A stretch of DNA of 64,000 bases from Nocardia spumae (GCF_020733635.1 NZ_JAJFZL010000001.1:4526001-4590000), one strand, 5' to 3'; positions 8,280-20,372 are shown, numbered from the stretch's first letter. Program-made: numbers and translations. The notes: generated from the letters alone by a model not told the origin.

Positions 8280-9580
8280 TGACGGATCCGGTAACGCGCG
8301 CTCAACTCATTCTCCTCGCCCGCACCCTGCATGTGCCGCCGGAGCGGCTCGCTCACCTCGAGCGGCTGGGCGCACGGAATCTGCACGAGTTGCAGCAGCG
8401 GATGGCGGCGATCGTCTTCGATCAGCACGCCGAAACCTTCCGGCGCATCAGCCGGCTGGTGCCGATCATTCCGCTGAGCATTTCGATGCCGCTGGTGCAG
8501 AAGATCGTGCCCCCCACCTTGACCGGCCGGGCGGCCGGCGCCGTGGGTGTCGACCATCCCAAGAAGGCGGCCGAGACCGTCGCCCTGCTCGGCGTGCAGT
8601 ACGCGGCCGACTGCGCACCGTATCTGGATCCGCGCACGGTCGGCGAACTGGCCGATATCGCGCCGCCGGAACCCCTCGTGGACATCGTCAACGAGGTGCT
8701 GCGCCGACGTGACTACATCACGGCCGGACCGTTCCTGGGTTATGCCACCCCACGTCTGATCGCGGCCGTCGAACGCGGCGTGCCCGACGACGAGGGCCTC
8801 ATCTTCTCGGCGTCGTACGCCTTCTCCGCGACCGCGCTGAGTTCGGTGCTGCGCCAGTTGCTGACCGGCCCGGCGCGCCGGATGCCGCGGATGATGCGGA
8901 CGGTGCTGAGCGGATCACCGGAGCTGCGGCTGGCGGCGTTGTCGATCTTCGCCCGCTGCGACGCCGATGTCATCGGGGCGATCGGGGAGATCACGGTCGG
9001 CGTCGGCTCGCCCTCGGCGCTGTGCGACCTGGTGGTGACCGCGATCCGCGGCGACGCGGTGGCCGATCTGACCACCTTCCTCGGCACCCTGCCGCCGGCG
9101 GCACTGGCGACCGTCGCCGCGTTACCGATCTTCGGCGACACCACGGTGGCGGCCGCGATGATGCGGTCCCTCGACGGCTGCGGGGTGGCGGCGCCGTGGC
9201 ACGGACTGTTCGCCGTGCTCGCGCACACCGATATCGCCCTGCGTCCCATGCTGGCCCGGATGATCGCCCAGCAGTCCGATGCCACCATCGGCGCCCTGCC
9301 CTCGCACGCCACCGAGGCCGATCTGTGGCCCATCCTGCTGGATATCGTTGCGGCAGGAGATCATTCGGTACAGACCCGGATCGGCGGCGTCTGGGCGGCG
9401 CTGCCGCCCGAACGCCGCGCCGGGGTGCAGTGGCATCTCGACGAGCGGCGCGACGATCCCCGGCTGGCCGTGCTCGCCGACTCGGTGCGCGCCCGCTCGG
9501 TGTCGGTGGAGGAGGTCTTCTTCCGCCGCCGTCAGCTGGGGCGCCGCCGCGGCACGGTGGACAGCTGGGACGCTCGCTGA
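8279..9580 (+). CDS. Alanine-rich helical protein of unknown function (MgtE-N/HEAT-like appearance)
   Basis: Product of 433 residues. Helical units of ~40-50 residues recur, with phrases such as LDPRTVGELADIAPPEPLVDIVNEVL, and look like the stacked helices of MgtE N-terminal or HEAT-like domains; this is an impression, not a domain hit. A segment near residues 60-75 (VPIIPLSISMPLVQKIVPP) is hydrophobic but short for a membrane anchor. The C-terminus is basic (RRRQLGRRRG). Coupled to the preceding small gene by TGATG. It converges on uvrA with 10 bases between the stops. Function not recognised. Confidence 0.7.
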   Translation: MTDPVTRAQLILLARTLHVPPERLAHLERLGARNLHELQQRMAAIVFDQHAETFRRISRLVPIIPLSISMPLVQKIVPPTLTGRAAGAVGVDHPKKAAETVALLGVQYAADCAPYLDPRTVGELADIAPPEPLVDIVNEVLRRRDYITAGPFLGYATPRLIAAVERGVPDDEGLIFSASYAFSATALSSVLRQLLTGPARRMPRMMRTVLSGSPELRLAALSIFARCDADVIGAIGEITVGVGSPSALCDLVVTAIRGDAVADLTTFLGTLPPAALATVAALPIFGDTTVAAAMMRSLDGCGVAAPWHGLFAVLAHTDIALRPMLARMIAQQSDATIGALPSHATEADLWPILLDIVAAGDHSVQTRIGGVWAALPPERRAGVQWHLDERRDDPRLAVLADSVRARSVSVEEVFFRRRQLGRRRGTVDSWDAR

Positions 9581-9590
9581 ACGGTGTCGG

Positions 9591-12510
<2,920 letters not shown>

Positions 12511-12561
12511 CGGCTGTCCCTTCTCGATCGAAAACGGCGTCCAGAATCACCCCCGGTCGCC

Positions 12562-12584
12562 ATGCTAAGCACACCCACCGACAA
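12562..12584 (-). promoter_or_regulatory. RecA-NDp (PafBC-type) DNA-damage promoter of uvrA
   Basis: Minus strand: TTGTCGGTG (12584-12576), 8 bases, then TAGCAT (12567-12562). This is an exact fit to the mycobacterial RecA-independent damage promoter TTGTCRGTG-N8-TANNNT, which PafBC activates. The start point would lie about 45 bases before the uvrA GTG. Confidence 0.8.
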
Positions 12585-12606
12585 GTTCGACACGCGCCGA
12601 GTCCGG

Positions 12607-13797
12607 CTACCGCGCCGGGCCCAGTACCACCACCGAATTGTGCCCGCCCATACCGAGCGAGGTCTTCACCGTGAATCCGCCCTCGAACGGGCCGGGCCCG
12701 TCCAGCAACCGCGGATGCGCGGGTGCCACGATCGGCGGCGCCACCACGGTGCCACGCTCGTAGCCCAGCGCGGTGGCCGCGATCTCCACACCCGCCGCCG
12801 CACCCATACAATGCCCGGTCAGCGGCTTGATCGAGTAGATGTGCGGGCGGTCGTCGAACACATCGGTCAGCACGGTCCGCTCGGCTACATCGCACTGCCG
12901 GGTGCCGGGACCGTGCGCGTTGTAATACGACACGTCTTCCGGCCGCACCCCGGCGCGGTCGAGAGCCTGACGGACACAATCCAGTATCCGCGCCGAACCC
13001 GGATCCACGGATACGACGTGATACGCGTCATTGGTCATCGCCCCGCCCAGGAGCGCGCAGTACGGCCGTTCGACCCGGCGAGAGACGACGAACGCCACCG
13101 AGGCCTCGCCGAAGCTGAAGCCGCGGCTGCCCTCCTGGAAGGGCCGGCAGGCCTCGAGCGGATCGGTATCACTCACGGCCGCACCCATCCGCACGAAGTG
13201 ATCGACCATCTCGGGAGTCCCCGACAGGTCGGTGGTCACGCAGATCACGTCGTCGGCGAACCCCTGGTCCAGCCACATCTGGGCGGTGATGAGCGCGACA
13301 TTGGCCGAACTGCACGCCGCGGACACGTTCATCGACGGACCGTGGAAACCGAATTCCTGCGCCAATACCGAAATCGGGGTCGAGGGCAGCAGCCGCAGAT
13401 AATCGCGGGTCCGGCGGCTGCGCGCATCGGTGGTGTAGAAATCGTCCCAGTCGCGCACATCACCGAGCACGATCGCGTGCAGGATGCCGACGGTGCGCCC
13501 GGGACGCCAGCCGCGATCGGTGGCGTCCGCGATCGCCTCACGGGCCGCCTCGTGAAAGGCGCGGGCGAAGCGGCTGGGACCGAGGGCGGGGTCACCACCG
13601 TCGGGAACCAGCGAGACCCATGCGCCTTCGTCACGTCCGGGGCCGTATCCGGGGTACCACCCGGCGGCCGCCTTACCGCTGTTGAGGCCCTGCCAAAACG
13701 TCTCACGCCCCCAGCCGTAGCCGCTCACCACACCGACACCTGCGATCGGCATGCGATCTTGATACTGTTGTCCGGATCTCGGGGTTGTGCTCGGCAT
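12607..13797 (-). CDS. Stand-alone beta-ketoacyl synthase (KAS II/FabF-like)
   Basis: Decarboxylating condensing enzyme of the thiolase fold that extends acyl-ACP with malonyl-ACP. The Cys-His-His triad is present: SAACSSAN (nucleophile Cys), YNAHGPGTRQCD and KPLTGHCMGAAAG; the C-terminal VKTSLGMGGHNSVVV is the usual glycine-rich loop. Product 396 residues from the ATG at 13797, which has AGGAG 5 bases upstream; the open frame reaches 13923. No ACP, ketoreductase or acyltransferase gene is beside it, so its acyl substrate and pathway (fatty acid, mycolate precursor or secondary metabolite) cannot be told. The gene separates uvrA from the c-di-GMP gene and is not part of the shared mycobacterial order I recall. 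Confidence 0.88.
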   Translation of the reverse strand: MPSTTPRSGQQYQDRMPIAGVGVVSGYGWGRETFWQGLNSGKAAAGWYPGYGPGRDEGAWVSLVPDGGDPALGPSRFARAFHEAAREAIADATDRGWRPGRTVGILHAIVLGDVRDWDDFYTTDARSRRTRDYLRLLPSTPISVLAQEFGFHGPSMNVSAACSSANVALITAQMWLDQGFADDVICVTTDLSGTPEMVDHFVRMGAAVSDTDPLEACRPFQEGSRGFSFGEASVAFVVSRRVERPYCALLGGAMTNDAYHVVSVDPGSARILDCVRQALDRAGVRPEDVSYYNAHGPGTRQCDVAERTVLTDVFDDRPHIYSIKPLTGHCMGAAAGVEIAATALGYERGTVVAPPIVAPAHPRLLDGPGPFEGGFTVKTSLGMGGHNSVVVLGPAR

Positions 13798-14052
13798 TCC
13801 CGCTCCTACACCCGGCCGGGTCGCACCCGGCGCCGCACCGGTCCGAATCCGGTCGGCTCGAACCCGGAGGCCGCCAGCGTACCGTCCGCCCGCGACGCGT
13901 GGACCTGAAGCTGTCATGATCACTCACAGACCCGATGAAGAACGCGAACTGTGACCGAACAAATACCGCGGGCGCTGTGATCTGTCGTATCCGGCGATCA
14001 GAATTATCCCGAGCGCCAATCGACCTGACCGTCCATGATCAGGGGGTTACAT

Positions 14053-15393
14053 GTGGCTGAGGCAGGTGAGGACCGACCCGATGCCGTGATCGACGCCGAG
14101 CAACTCGCCCAGCGGTACCGCACCCTGGTCGAGCACAGTCCCGACGGCCTCGTCGTCCACGAAGACGGCATCCTCGTATACGCGAATCCGGCCATCGTCC
14201 GCTTACTGGCCGCCTCCGGCGTCGATCAGGTGGTCGGACAGCCGGTGGCGCAGTTCGTGGCGCATCGCGACGTTCCGGCGATGCTGGAGCGCATCGCCCG
14301 GCTGCACCGAACCGGTGATGCGTCCGAGACGGCGGAAATGACCCTGATCCGCTGTGACGGCCAGGCGGTCGATGTGGAGACGGTGTCGGTGTTGACCGTC
14401 TGGCAGAACCGGCTGGCCTATCAGGTGGTCATCCACGACCTCACCGCGCAGCGCCGCGCCGAGGCCGCCCAGCGGCGCGCCGAACAGCATTTCACCGCGG
14501 TGGTGTCGCAGCTCGAGGAGGGCGTGGTGGTCATCGACCGCGACGGCACCATCGAATCGATCAATCCGGCGGCCCTGCGCATCTTCGGCCACGACGGTGA
14601 CAACCTGGTCGGCCGGCGGATCGACTCGCTGCCGCTGGCCCTGCTGGACTCCAATGCCCAGCCGCTCGCGCCCAGCCGGCATCCGGTGGCACGCACCCTG
14701 GCCACCGGCGAAACCATCTCCCGCTACGTGTTCGGCGTCGACCGCCCGGACGGCCAGCGCCGCTGGCTGTCGGGTTCGAGCCGGTTGCTCAACCCCGGCG
14801 CAGCCGATTCACCAGCGGTGTCCTCGTTCAACGATGTCACCGAATTCCGCGCCAGCCGAAGGCAATTGGAGTATCAGGCCACCCATGATCCGCTGACCGG
14901 CCTGGCCAATCGCTCACTGGTGCTCTCCCGGCTGGCGACGGCGCTGGGTGTCGACGAGCAGACACCGGTGTCGAATGTGCTGTTCATCGACCTCGACGGT
15001 TTCAAGGCCATCAACGACACCCTCGGCCACGCCATCGGCGACACCGTTCTGCAGATCGTGGCTCAGCGGCTGCAGCGCAGTCTCCGGGCCGACGACGTGG
15101 TCGGCCGCATCGGCGGCGACGAATTCCTGGTCCTGCTGTCCGGGCGCACCCAGTCGGCCGATCTGGACACGTTGATCACCCGGCTGCGCCAGTCCCTGGC
15201 CGAGCCGATCATCGCACGCGGGCATCGCATTCACATCGAGGCCTCGATCGGCGTGACCGCGCTGCGTTCCGGCGACTCCCGCAGTCCCGAAGCGGTCCTG
15301 CACGACGCGGATCTGGCGATGTACCGTGCCAAACCGGCCACGTCCGACGGCGCCAACCTCGGGCGGCGGCCCAACAACACCCACGCCTCCTGA
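14053..15393 (+). CDS. Diguanylate cyclase with two PAS domains (PAS-PAS-GGDEF)
   Basis: Makes the second messenger c-di-GMP from two GTP. Two PAS sensors come first (YRTLVEHSPDGLVVHEDGIL and VVSQLEEGVVVIDRDGTIES), then a linker and a GGDEF domain starting at YQATHDPLTGLANR. The active site is intact as RIGGDEFLVLL near residue 355, and RADD five residues before it matches the RxxD inhibitory site, so product feedback is likely. No EAL domain and no membrane helix, so a soluble sensor. Start GTG at 14053 is preferred because AGGGGG lies 6 bases upstream; an ATG at 14035 would put this site inside the gene. Product 446 residues. Signal unknown. Confidence 0.93.
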   Translation: MAEAGEDRPDAVIDAEQLAQRYRTLVEHSPDGLVVHEDGILVYANPAIVRLLAASGVDQVVGQPVAQFVAHRDVPAMLERIARLHRTGDASETAEMTLIRCDGQAVDVETVSVLTVWQNRLAYQVVIHDLTAQRRAEAAQRRAEQHFTAVVSQLEEGVVVIDRDGTIESINPAALRIFGHDGDNLVGRRIDSLPLALLDSNAQPLAPSRHPVARTLATGETISRYVFGVDRPDGQRRWLSGSSRLLNPGAADSPAVSSFNDVTEFRASRRQLEYQATHDPLTGLANRSLVLSRLATALGVDEQTPVSNVLFIDLDGFKAINDTLGHAIGDTVLQIVAQRLQRSLRADDVVGRIGGDEFLVLLSGRTQSADLDTLITRLRQSLAEPIIARGHRIHIEASIGVTALRSGDSRSPEAVLHDADLAMYRAKPATSDGANLGRRPNNTHAS

Positions 15394-15438
15394 GAGTCGA
15401 AGGGACGCGGCTACTGCATCATTTCTACGATCCCTTCC

Positions 15439-15462
15439 CGGTAGTGCAACATTTCACTACCG
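15439..15462. promoter_or_regulatory. Inverted repeat upstream of the HelD-type gene
   Basis: CGGTAGTG (15439-15446) and CACTACCG (15455-15462), perfect 8-base arms with an 8-base AT-rich loop. It lies 46 bases after the cyclase stop and 117 bases before the next start, so it may be a terminator of the former or an operator of the latter. It does not match the rifamycin-associated element known in front of some helR genes. Confidence 0.45.
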
Positions 15463-15578
15463 TGTTTGCGACGCGTTCACCTGCGACTACGGCAAGTCCG
15501 GCGAACCCGAACTAGACTCGACGATTCCGTTCTCTCGCGCGCGGCCCCTTCGGCCCTGTGGTGACAAGGAGTTCCGTT

Positions 15579-17957
15579 TTGCCCGACCGCCTCACCGAGG
15601 ATCACCCGGCCACCGACCGCGTCGCCGAACTGGAACGGGAGCAGACCTACCTGAGCCTGCTCTACCAACGTCTGGACGGAATGCGCGAATACGCCCAGCG
15701 CCGGTTGCGGACCGTCCTGCTGGAAACCGGCGGCACACCGCAGGCCCGCAGCGAACGCGAATCCTTCACCCAGCTGTATTCGGAGGACCTGTCGAAGTAC
15801 GACGCCGCCGAGAACGGTCTGTGTTTCGGCCGGATCGACCTCGCGGCCTCCGACGAGGGCGAGGAGACCGGCGACGGCGAATCCCGGTACATCGGGCGGC
15901 TCGGCATCCTCGACGAGGACGACGACTACGCCACCCTGCTGCTGGACTGGCGCGCACCACTGGCCCGCCCGTTCTATCTCGCCACCACCGCGGCGCCCGA
16001 CGGCGTGACCCGGCGCCGCCATATCCGCTCCCGTAACCGCTCCGTCACCGGCATCAGCGATGAGTACCTCGATCTGGAAGCGGCCCGCAGCGCGGGCGCG
16101 GTCGACTCCGACGACGGCGGTGTGGGCAGTGAGAGTGCGCTGCTGACCGCGCTCAACGCGGCCCGCACCGGGCATATGACCGATATCGTCGAGACGATCC
16201 AGAGCGAGCAGGACGCGATCATTCGCTCCGAGCATCGCAGCGTGCTGGTGGTCCAGGGCGGTCCGGGCACCGGTAAGACCGCGGTGGCGCTCCATCGCGC
16301 GGCCTATCTGCTCTACACCTTCCGCCAGCAGCTCGACAAGGCCGGTGTCCTGATCATCGGTCCCAACTCCACCTTCCTCGACTACATCGGCCAGGTGCTG
16401 CCCTCACTCGGTGAGACCGGGGTGTTGCTGTCCACGATCGGCAATCTGTATCCGGGAGTGCAAGCGTCGCTGGAGGATTCGCTGCGCGCGGGTGAGCTCA
16501 AGGGTTCGCTCGAGATGATCGATGTGCTGAAGAAGGCGGTCCGCGACCGCCAGGAGGTACCCGGCGATCCGATCCGGCTCGACTTCGACGGCTACGAACT
16601 GACTCTCGACCGCAAGATCGCGACCAAGGCCCGGGGCCGGGCCCGGTCCTCGCGGCGCGCGCACAACCTGGCCCGCCCGATCTTCGCGGCCGCGGTGGTC
16701 GACGCCCTGACCGATCAGCTCGCCCAGATCATCGGCAAGGACCAGTTCGCCGAGACCGTCGACGAGGCCGACGCCGCCGCGGGCCGGCGCCCCGCCGGCA
16801 ACGGGCGCAACCTGCTGAGCCAGGCCGACCTCACCGAGATCCGCGACGAGATGCGCGCCGACTCCGGAATTCAGCGGGCCATCGCGCAGTTGTGGCCGAT
16901 CCTGACGCCGCAGCAGGTCCTGGCCGAACTGTGGGCGGAGCCGGACCGGCTGGGTCGCGCGGCGAGCCGGATGAGCCCCGAGGATCGCAAAGAGCTGTTC
17001 CGGGCCATCGATGCGGCGACCGGACCCGAATACTCCGCCGCGGACGCGCCCCTGCTGGACGAGCTGGCCGAGTTGCTCGGGATCGACGACGCCGAGGAGC
17101 GGGAGCGTTCACGCCGACGGTGGCGGGCACAGCTGGCCGAAGCGCAGGAGGCACTCGACATCCTGACCGGATCGGCGCCGCAGGATCTCGAGGACGATCT
17201 CGACCCGGAGATCCTGATGGCCTACGACCTGATCGATGCCGGACAGCTCGCCGAGCGTCAGACCGTGCGCAATCGGCAGACCACCGCCGAGCGAGCCGCC
17301 GGGGATCGCAACTGGGCCTACGGGCACGTGATCATCGACGAGGCGCAGGAACTCTCGGAGATGGCGTGGCGGATGGTGATGCGGCGGATCCCGAACCGCT
17401 GGGTGACGGTGGTCGGCGATGTCGCGCAGACCGGCGATCCGGCGGGCGCCTCCTCGTGGCAGCGGATGCTGGAACCGTATGTCGCCCAACGCTGGAAACT
17501 GACGGAGCTGACCGTCAACTACCGCACCCCCGCCGAGATCATGACGGTCGCCGCCGATGTGCTGGCGGCTATCGACCCGGGAGCGACCATCCCCCGGTCG
17601 GTGCGCGAATCCGGCTGCCCGCCGCAGGCGGTGCAGGTCGCCGCGGGCGAGTCGCTGGCCGCGGTCGCCGATCTCGTCTCGGCCGAGGCCGAGCGGCCGG
17701 GAATCACCGCGGTCCTCACCCCGCACGCCCTCGTCGGCGAGTTCGCCTCGCTGGCAGGAGATTCCGTGCGGGTGCTTACGGTGGCCGATGTGAAGGGACT
17801 GGAATTCGACGCGGTCGTGCTGGTGGAACCGCAGGGGATCCTGGACGAGTCACCGCGCGGACTGAACGATCTCTACGTGGCGCTCACCCGTGCCACGCAG
17901 CGATTATCGGTGGTGCACACCGGCACCCTGCCCGAGGTCCTCGGCGCACTGCGCTGA
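15579..17957 (+). CDS. helD: HelD-type RNA polymerase recycling ATPase (UvrD/Rep-like superfamily 1)
   Basis: HelD/HelR proteins pull stalled or drug-bound RNA polymerase off nucleic acid using ATP. N-terminal coiled coil (VAELEREQTYLSLLYQRLD) is followed by the split ATPase: Walker A QGGPGTGKTAVALHRAAY near residue 228, DEAQELSEMAWRMV as Walker B, VVGDVAQTGDPAG, LTVNYRTPAEIM, VADVKGLEFDAVVLVEP and LYVALTRATQRLSVVHTG. The DEAQE form and ~790-residue length fit actinobacterial class II HelD. Start: TTG at 15579 has AAGGAG 7 bases upstream; the GTG codons at 15558 and 15561 have no site. Some actinobacterial homologues give rifamycin tolerance (HelR), which cannot be read from sequence alone. 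Confidence 0.88.
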   Translation: MPDRLTEDHPATDRVAELEREQTYLSLLYQRLDGMREYAQRRLRTVLLETGGTPQARSERESFTQLYSEDLSKYDAAENGLCFGRIDLAASDEGEETGDGESRYIGRLGILDEDDDYATLLLDWRAPLARPFYLATTAAPDGVTRRRHIRSRNRSVTGISDEYLDLEAARSAGAVDSDDGGVGSESALLTALNAARTGHMTDIVETIQSEQDAIIRSEHRSVLVVQGGPGTGKTAVALHRAAYLLYTFRQQLDKAGVLIIGPNSTFLDYIGQVLPSLGETGVLLSTIGNLYPGVQASLEDSLRAGELKGSLEMIDVLKKAVRDRQEVPGDPIRLDFDGYELTLDRKIATKARGRARSSRRAHNLARPIFAAAVVDALTDQLAQIIGKDQFAETVDEADAAAGRRPAGNGRNLLSQADLTEIRDEMRADSGIQRAIAQLWPILTPQQVLAELWAEPDRLGRAASRMSPEDRKELFRAIDAATGPEYSAADAPLLDELAELLGIDDAEERERSRRRWRAQLAEAQEALDILTGSAPQDLEDDLDPEILMAYDLIDAGQLAERQTVRNRQTTAERAAGDRNWAYGHVIIDEAQELSEMAWRMVMRRIPNRWVTVVGDVAQTGDPAGASSWQRMLEPYVAQRWKLTELTVNYRTPAEIMTVAADVLAAIDPGATIPRSVRESGCPPQAVQVAAGESLAAVADLVSAEAERPGITAVLTPHALVGEFASLAGDSVRVLTVADVKGLEFDAVVLVEPQGILDESPRGLNDLYVALTRATQRLSVVHTGTLPEVLGALR

Positions 17958-17980
17958 GGGCCCCGGGGCCGGGAGACGAG

Positions 17981-18433
17981 TCAGCGGACGGTGTGCACGA
18001 TGAGCACGTCGCTACGCGATTTGCGAGCGACATCGGAGGGTACCGAGCCGAGCAGGCGACCGGTCAGGGTGTTGAGACCCCGGTTACCGACGACCAGCAG
18101 ATCGGCCTCGACCTCCTTGACCAGATCCAGCAGCGATTCGACGGGTTCGCCGACGACGGCGCGCTCGATGATGTTGGTCGCCCCGGCCGCGGTGGCCTTG
18201 TCACGCGCGACCCGCAGGATCTCGTTGGTCGGCGCGGAGCCACGCACCTGGTATGCCTCGTCCTTGAGGACATCGGCCGCGGCGGCCACATCGCGGTCGT
18301 CGGTCGGGTAGTACGCGCACGCGACATACAGGGTGGCGCCCGCGTCGCCGGCCAATGCGGCAGCCTTCTCGACAGCGACATACGACGAGTCCGAGCCATC
18401 GGTGCCGACGACAATGGACCGGTAGGCGGTCAT
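17981..18433 (-). CDS. Universal stress protein (UspA family, ATP-binding type)
   Basis: Single Usp domain of 150 residues. N-terminal strand YRSIVVGTDGSDSSYVAVEKA and the nucleotide motif G-2X-G-9X-G-S/T are present (VGNRGLNTLTGRLLGSVPS), so ATP binding is expected. It corresponds in position to the mycobacterial TB15.3 gene (Rv1636) beside uvrA/uvrB. GGAGG 6 bases before the ATG. Converges on the HelD gene with 23 bases between. Confidence 0.92.
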   Translation of the reverse strand: MTAYRSIVVGTDGSDSSYVAVEKAAALAGDAGATLYVACAYYPTDDRDVAAAADVLKDEAYQVRGSAPTNEILRVARDKATAAGATNIIERAVVGEPVESLLDLVKEVEADLLVVGNRGLNTLTGRLLGSVPSDVARKSRSDVLIVHTVR

Positions 18434-18870
18434 CTTTCCTCCAAATGTGCGAGTGGTCGGATGCCTGCGCGAAATTCCGGAGCAGAAACCCGCGCGGGCA
18501 ACTGCGCTAGACCATAACCGTTATCGAGCCGGAATCATCAGAAATCGCAACACATCACACCGGCGCCGCCGGGGATCGATCGGACACATTTGCCGAGCGG
18601 CGGCCGGCTCGTCCCGCTCTACCAGCGCCGATGGGGTGCGTTCGGGCGATGTGACGCGATCGGTATCGCAGTGCTGAACCATCTTGCGGCCCTGGGATTT
18701 TCATCACAGCGATCGCATTCCCCAATGGCGCGGACCACAATTGCCGGGCACCTCCGGCCGCACCGTCACATTCGTGAGAACTCACAATTCGCGACGGCGA
18801 GACCGAAACCTGCGCAGGACGGATAAGCCGGAGAATTACCCGGGAATGTGGAATGCGGCCGTGTCGGCGT
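18434..18870. other. Intergenic region without a recognised gene
   Basis: About 440 bases between the Usp start and the DoxX stop. It is more AT-rich than its surroundings and must hold the Usp promoter. A short inverted repeat GTGAG-AA-CTCAC is present near 18775-18787. No open frame in it has convincing codon use, RBS or similarity. Confidence 0.5.
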
Positions 18871-19287
18871 TCAGCCGAGGTGGAATAACGGGCCGGTGAT
18901 TGTGGCACCCAGATCGTCGACATGCGCGAAGAAGGCGAACAACATCAGCGCGGCGCCGGCCAAAGCCAGATCCTTGTTGAAATGCACCATCTCGCCCTGT
19001 TTCGCCTCCGGATCGGATTCCTTCCAGAACGGATGCATGAGGAATGCGGTGGGCAGCAGGAATACGAACAGCAGCAGTGCGCCGAGGTCGGCCCACACCC
19101 CGAGCAACACGGCGAGTCCCCCGATCAGCAGCACCACTCCGGAGCCCAGCACCGCCTCCTTCGGCATCGGCACCCCCTTGCTCCGGGCATAGCCCGCCAT
19201 CGCATCGGCCTGGGTCAGATGCCCGATCGCCGAACTGACGAACAATACGACGAACAGAATGCGACCGATCAGCACCAGAACACTCAT
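18871..19287 (-). CDS. DoxX family membrane protein
   Basis: Product of 138 residues with four predicted membrane helices (LVLIGRILFVVLFVSSAIGHL; GSGVVLLIGGLAVLLGVWA; LGALLLFVFLLPTAFL; LALAGAALMLFAFFA), the DoxX/TQO small-subunit pattern, and the conserved KSK/YARSKGVP loop. In mycobacteria a DoxX protein works with superoxide dismutase and a thiosulfate-sulfur transferase in oxidant defence; that role here is not proven. Start ATG at 19287 has AGAGGAG upstream. A palindrome (19328-19349) and an AraC-type regulator lie just upstream on the same strand. Confidence 0.85.
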   Translation of the reverse strand: MSVLVLIGRILFVVLFVSSAIGHLTQADAMAGYARSKGVPMPKEAVLGSGVVLLIGGLAVLLGVWADLGALLLFVFLLPTAFLMHPFWKESDPEAKQGEMVHFNKDLALAGAALMLFAFFAHVDDLGATITGPLFHLG

Positions 19288-19327
19288 CGCCAACTCCTCT
19301 GTCGGCCGGCAGATCCGCTGCCGGACT

Positions 19328-19349
19328 AGTAGTACAGCATTCAACTACT
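19328..19349. promoter_or_regulatory. Palindrome upstream of doxX-like gene
   Basis: AGTAGT (19328-19333) and ACTACT (19344-19349) flank 10 AT-rich bases, about 40 bases before the DoxX start. The site is strikingly AT-rich for this genome and could be an operator. The regulator is unknown. Confidence 0.4.
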
Positions 19350-19390
19350 TGCGGATCGCAATATTCCCGGCGGCGGACCGTACCGGTGGA

Positions 19391-20296
19391 TCAGGGCTTC
19401 GGAGCCGGGACCTGCGATACGCCGTTCTCCGACAGTAGCGACGCCCGCGCGTATTCCAGAGGCGCCATTCCGATCTCATTGGCGAATTCCCGGCCGAAAT
19501 GCGCCTGATCGAAATAGCCGAGATCCAATGCCAGCGCCGCCAGATCGGCGGTACGCCCCTGGGCCAGCAGTTGCGCACCGTCCTGCAGGCGGTAGCGGCG
19601 CAACACCCATTTGGGCCCGGCGCCGACATAACGACGAAACAGCCGCTGCAGCGTCCGGATCGGGATACCGAAACCGGCGGTGACCTGATCGACCCTGGTC
19701 AGGTCGGGATCGGTCTCCATCGCGGCGATGATCCGCAGCACGAGACGATAGTTGTCGTCGGGCTCACTGCGCCGCGCCGCCCGAGCGAACCAGGAGTCGA
19801 CGATATCGCGGCGCTGCCCCTCGGTCGGCGCCGCCAGCACCCGCTCGGTCAGCCCGGTGGCTCCCGGTAGTACGTCGGTCAACTCGACGGCGGTATCGCG
19901 CAGGGCGCCGACGTCGATCCCGGTGAAGGCGCCGAAACCACCCGGCCGGAATTTGGCGGCGAAGGTCTCCCCGGCACCGGACAGTTCACGGACGAATTTG
20001 CCCGTGGTCACGCCGTTGACGAATCCGCCGGTGCGTGTCGGCGACCGTTCGAAACTGACGTTGACCGACGGGAACGGCAGCACCTGCGCCGGATACGGGT
20101 CCTGCCCGCGCAGATCCCAGGACACCGACCAGTACCACTCGACATACGCTGCCGTCTCGGGCCCGGCGGCCAGCCGGATCAGGCGTCGGTGCCGTTCCTG
20201 CTCGCGGGGATGCAGGATGCCTTTCGTCACCTCCGGCGGTGGCACCGGAACCGGTGGCAGCGCAGACCCTTTCGTCTCGTGCTCAGCGGAACCCAT
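19391..20296 (-). CDS. AraC family transcriptional regulator
   Basis: Product of 301 residues. The N-terminal ~150 residues resemble the cupin-like DUF6597 sensor domain (AAYVEWYWSVSWDLRG, VLPFPSVNVSFE, GAFTGIDVGALRD). The C-terminal AraC helix-turn-helix pair is clear: FGIPIRTLQRLFRRYVGAGPK and LALDLGYFDQAHFGREFANE. It is divergent from the VOC gene with a 76-base gap and upstream of doxX on the same strand; either could be its target. Ligand unknown. Confidence 0.9.
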   Translation of the reverse strand: MGSAEHETKGSALPPVPVPPPEVTKGILHPREQERHRRLIRLAAGPETAAYVEWYWSVSWDLRGQDPYPAQVLPFPSVNVSFERSPTRTGGFVNGVTTGKFVRELSGAGETFAAKFRPGGFGAFTGIDVGALRDTAVELTDVLPGATGLTERVLAAPTEGQRRDIVDSWFARAARRSEPDDNYRLVLRIIAAMETDPDLTRVDQVTAGFGIPIRTLQRLFRRYVGAGPKWVLRRYRLQDGAQLLAQGRTADLAALALDLGYFDQAHFGREFANEIGMAPLEYARASLLSENGVSQVPAPKP

Positions 20297-20372
20297 GTCC
20301 GGCTCCTTCCGCTGCGATCGGCTGTCGCGTTCTTACAAGATCTTCGCTCCGCGATCGCCGAGAGTTGTTCCC

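Noticed and set aside
12574..12590. TCGAAC half-site upstream of uvrA as a LexA/SOS box
   Set aside because: Only one half of TCGAAC-N4-GTTCGA is present (TCGAACTTGTCGGTGG). The overlapping RecA-NDp promoter explains the sequence better.
17959..17970. Palindrome GGCCCCGGGGCC between helD and the Usp gene
   Set aside because: It has no room for a hairpin loop and such GC palindromes are expected often in this composition. It may still be a weak terminator.
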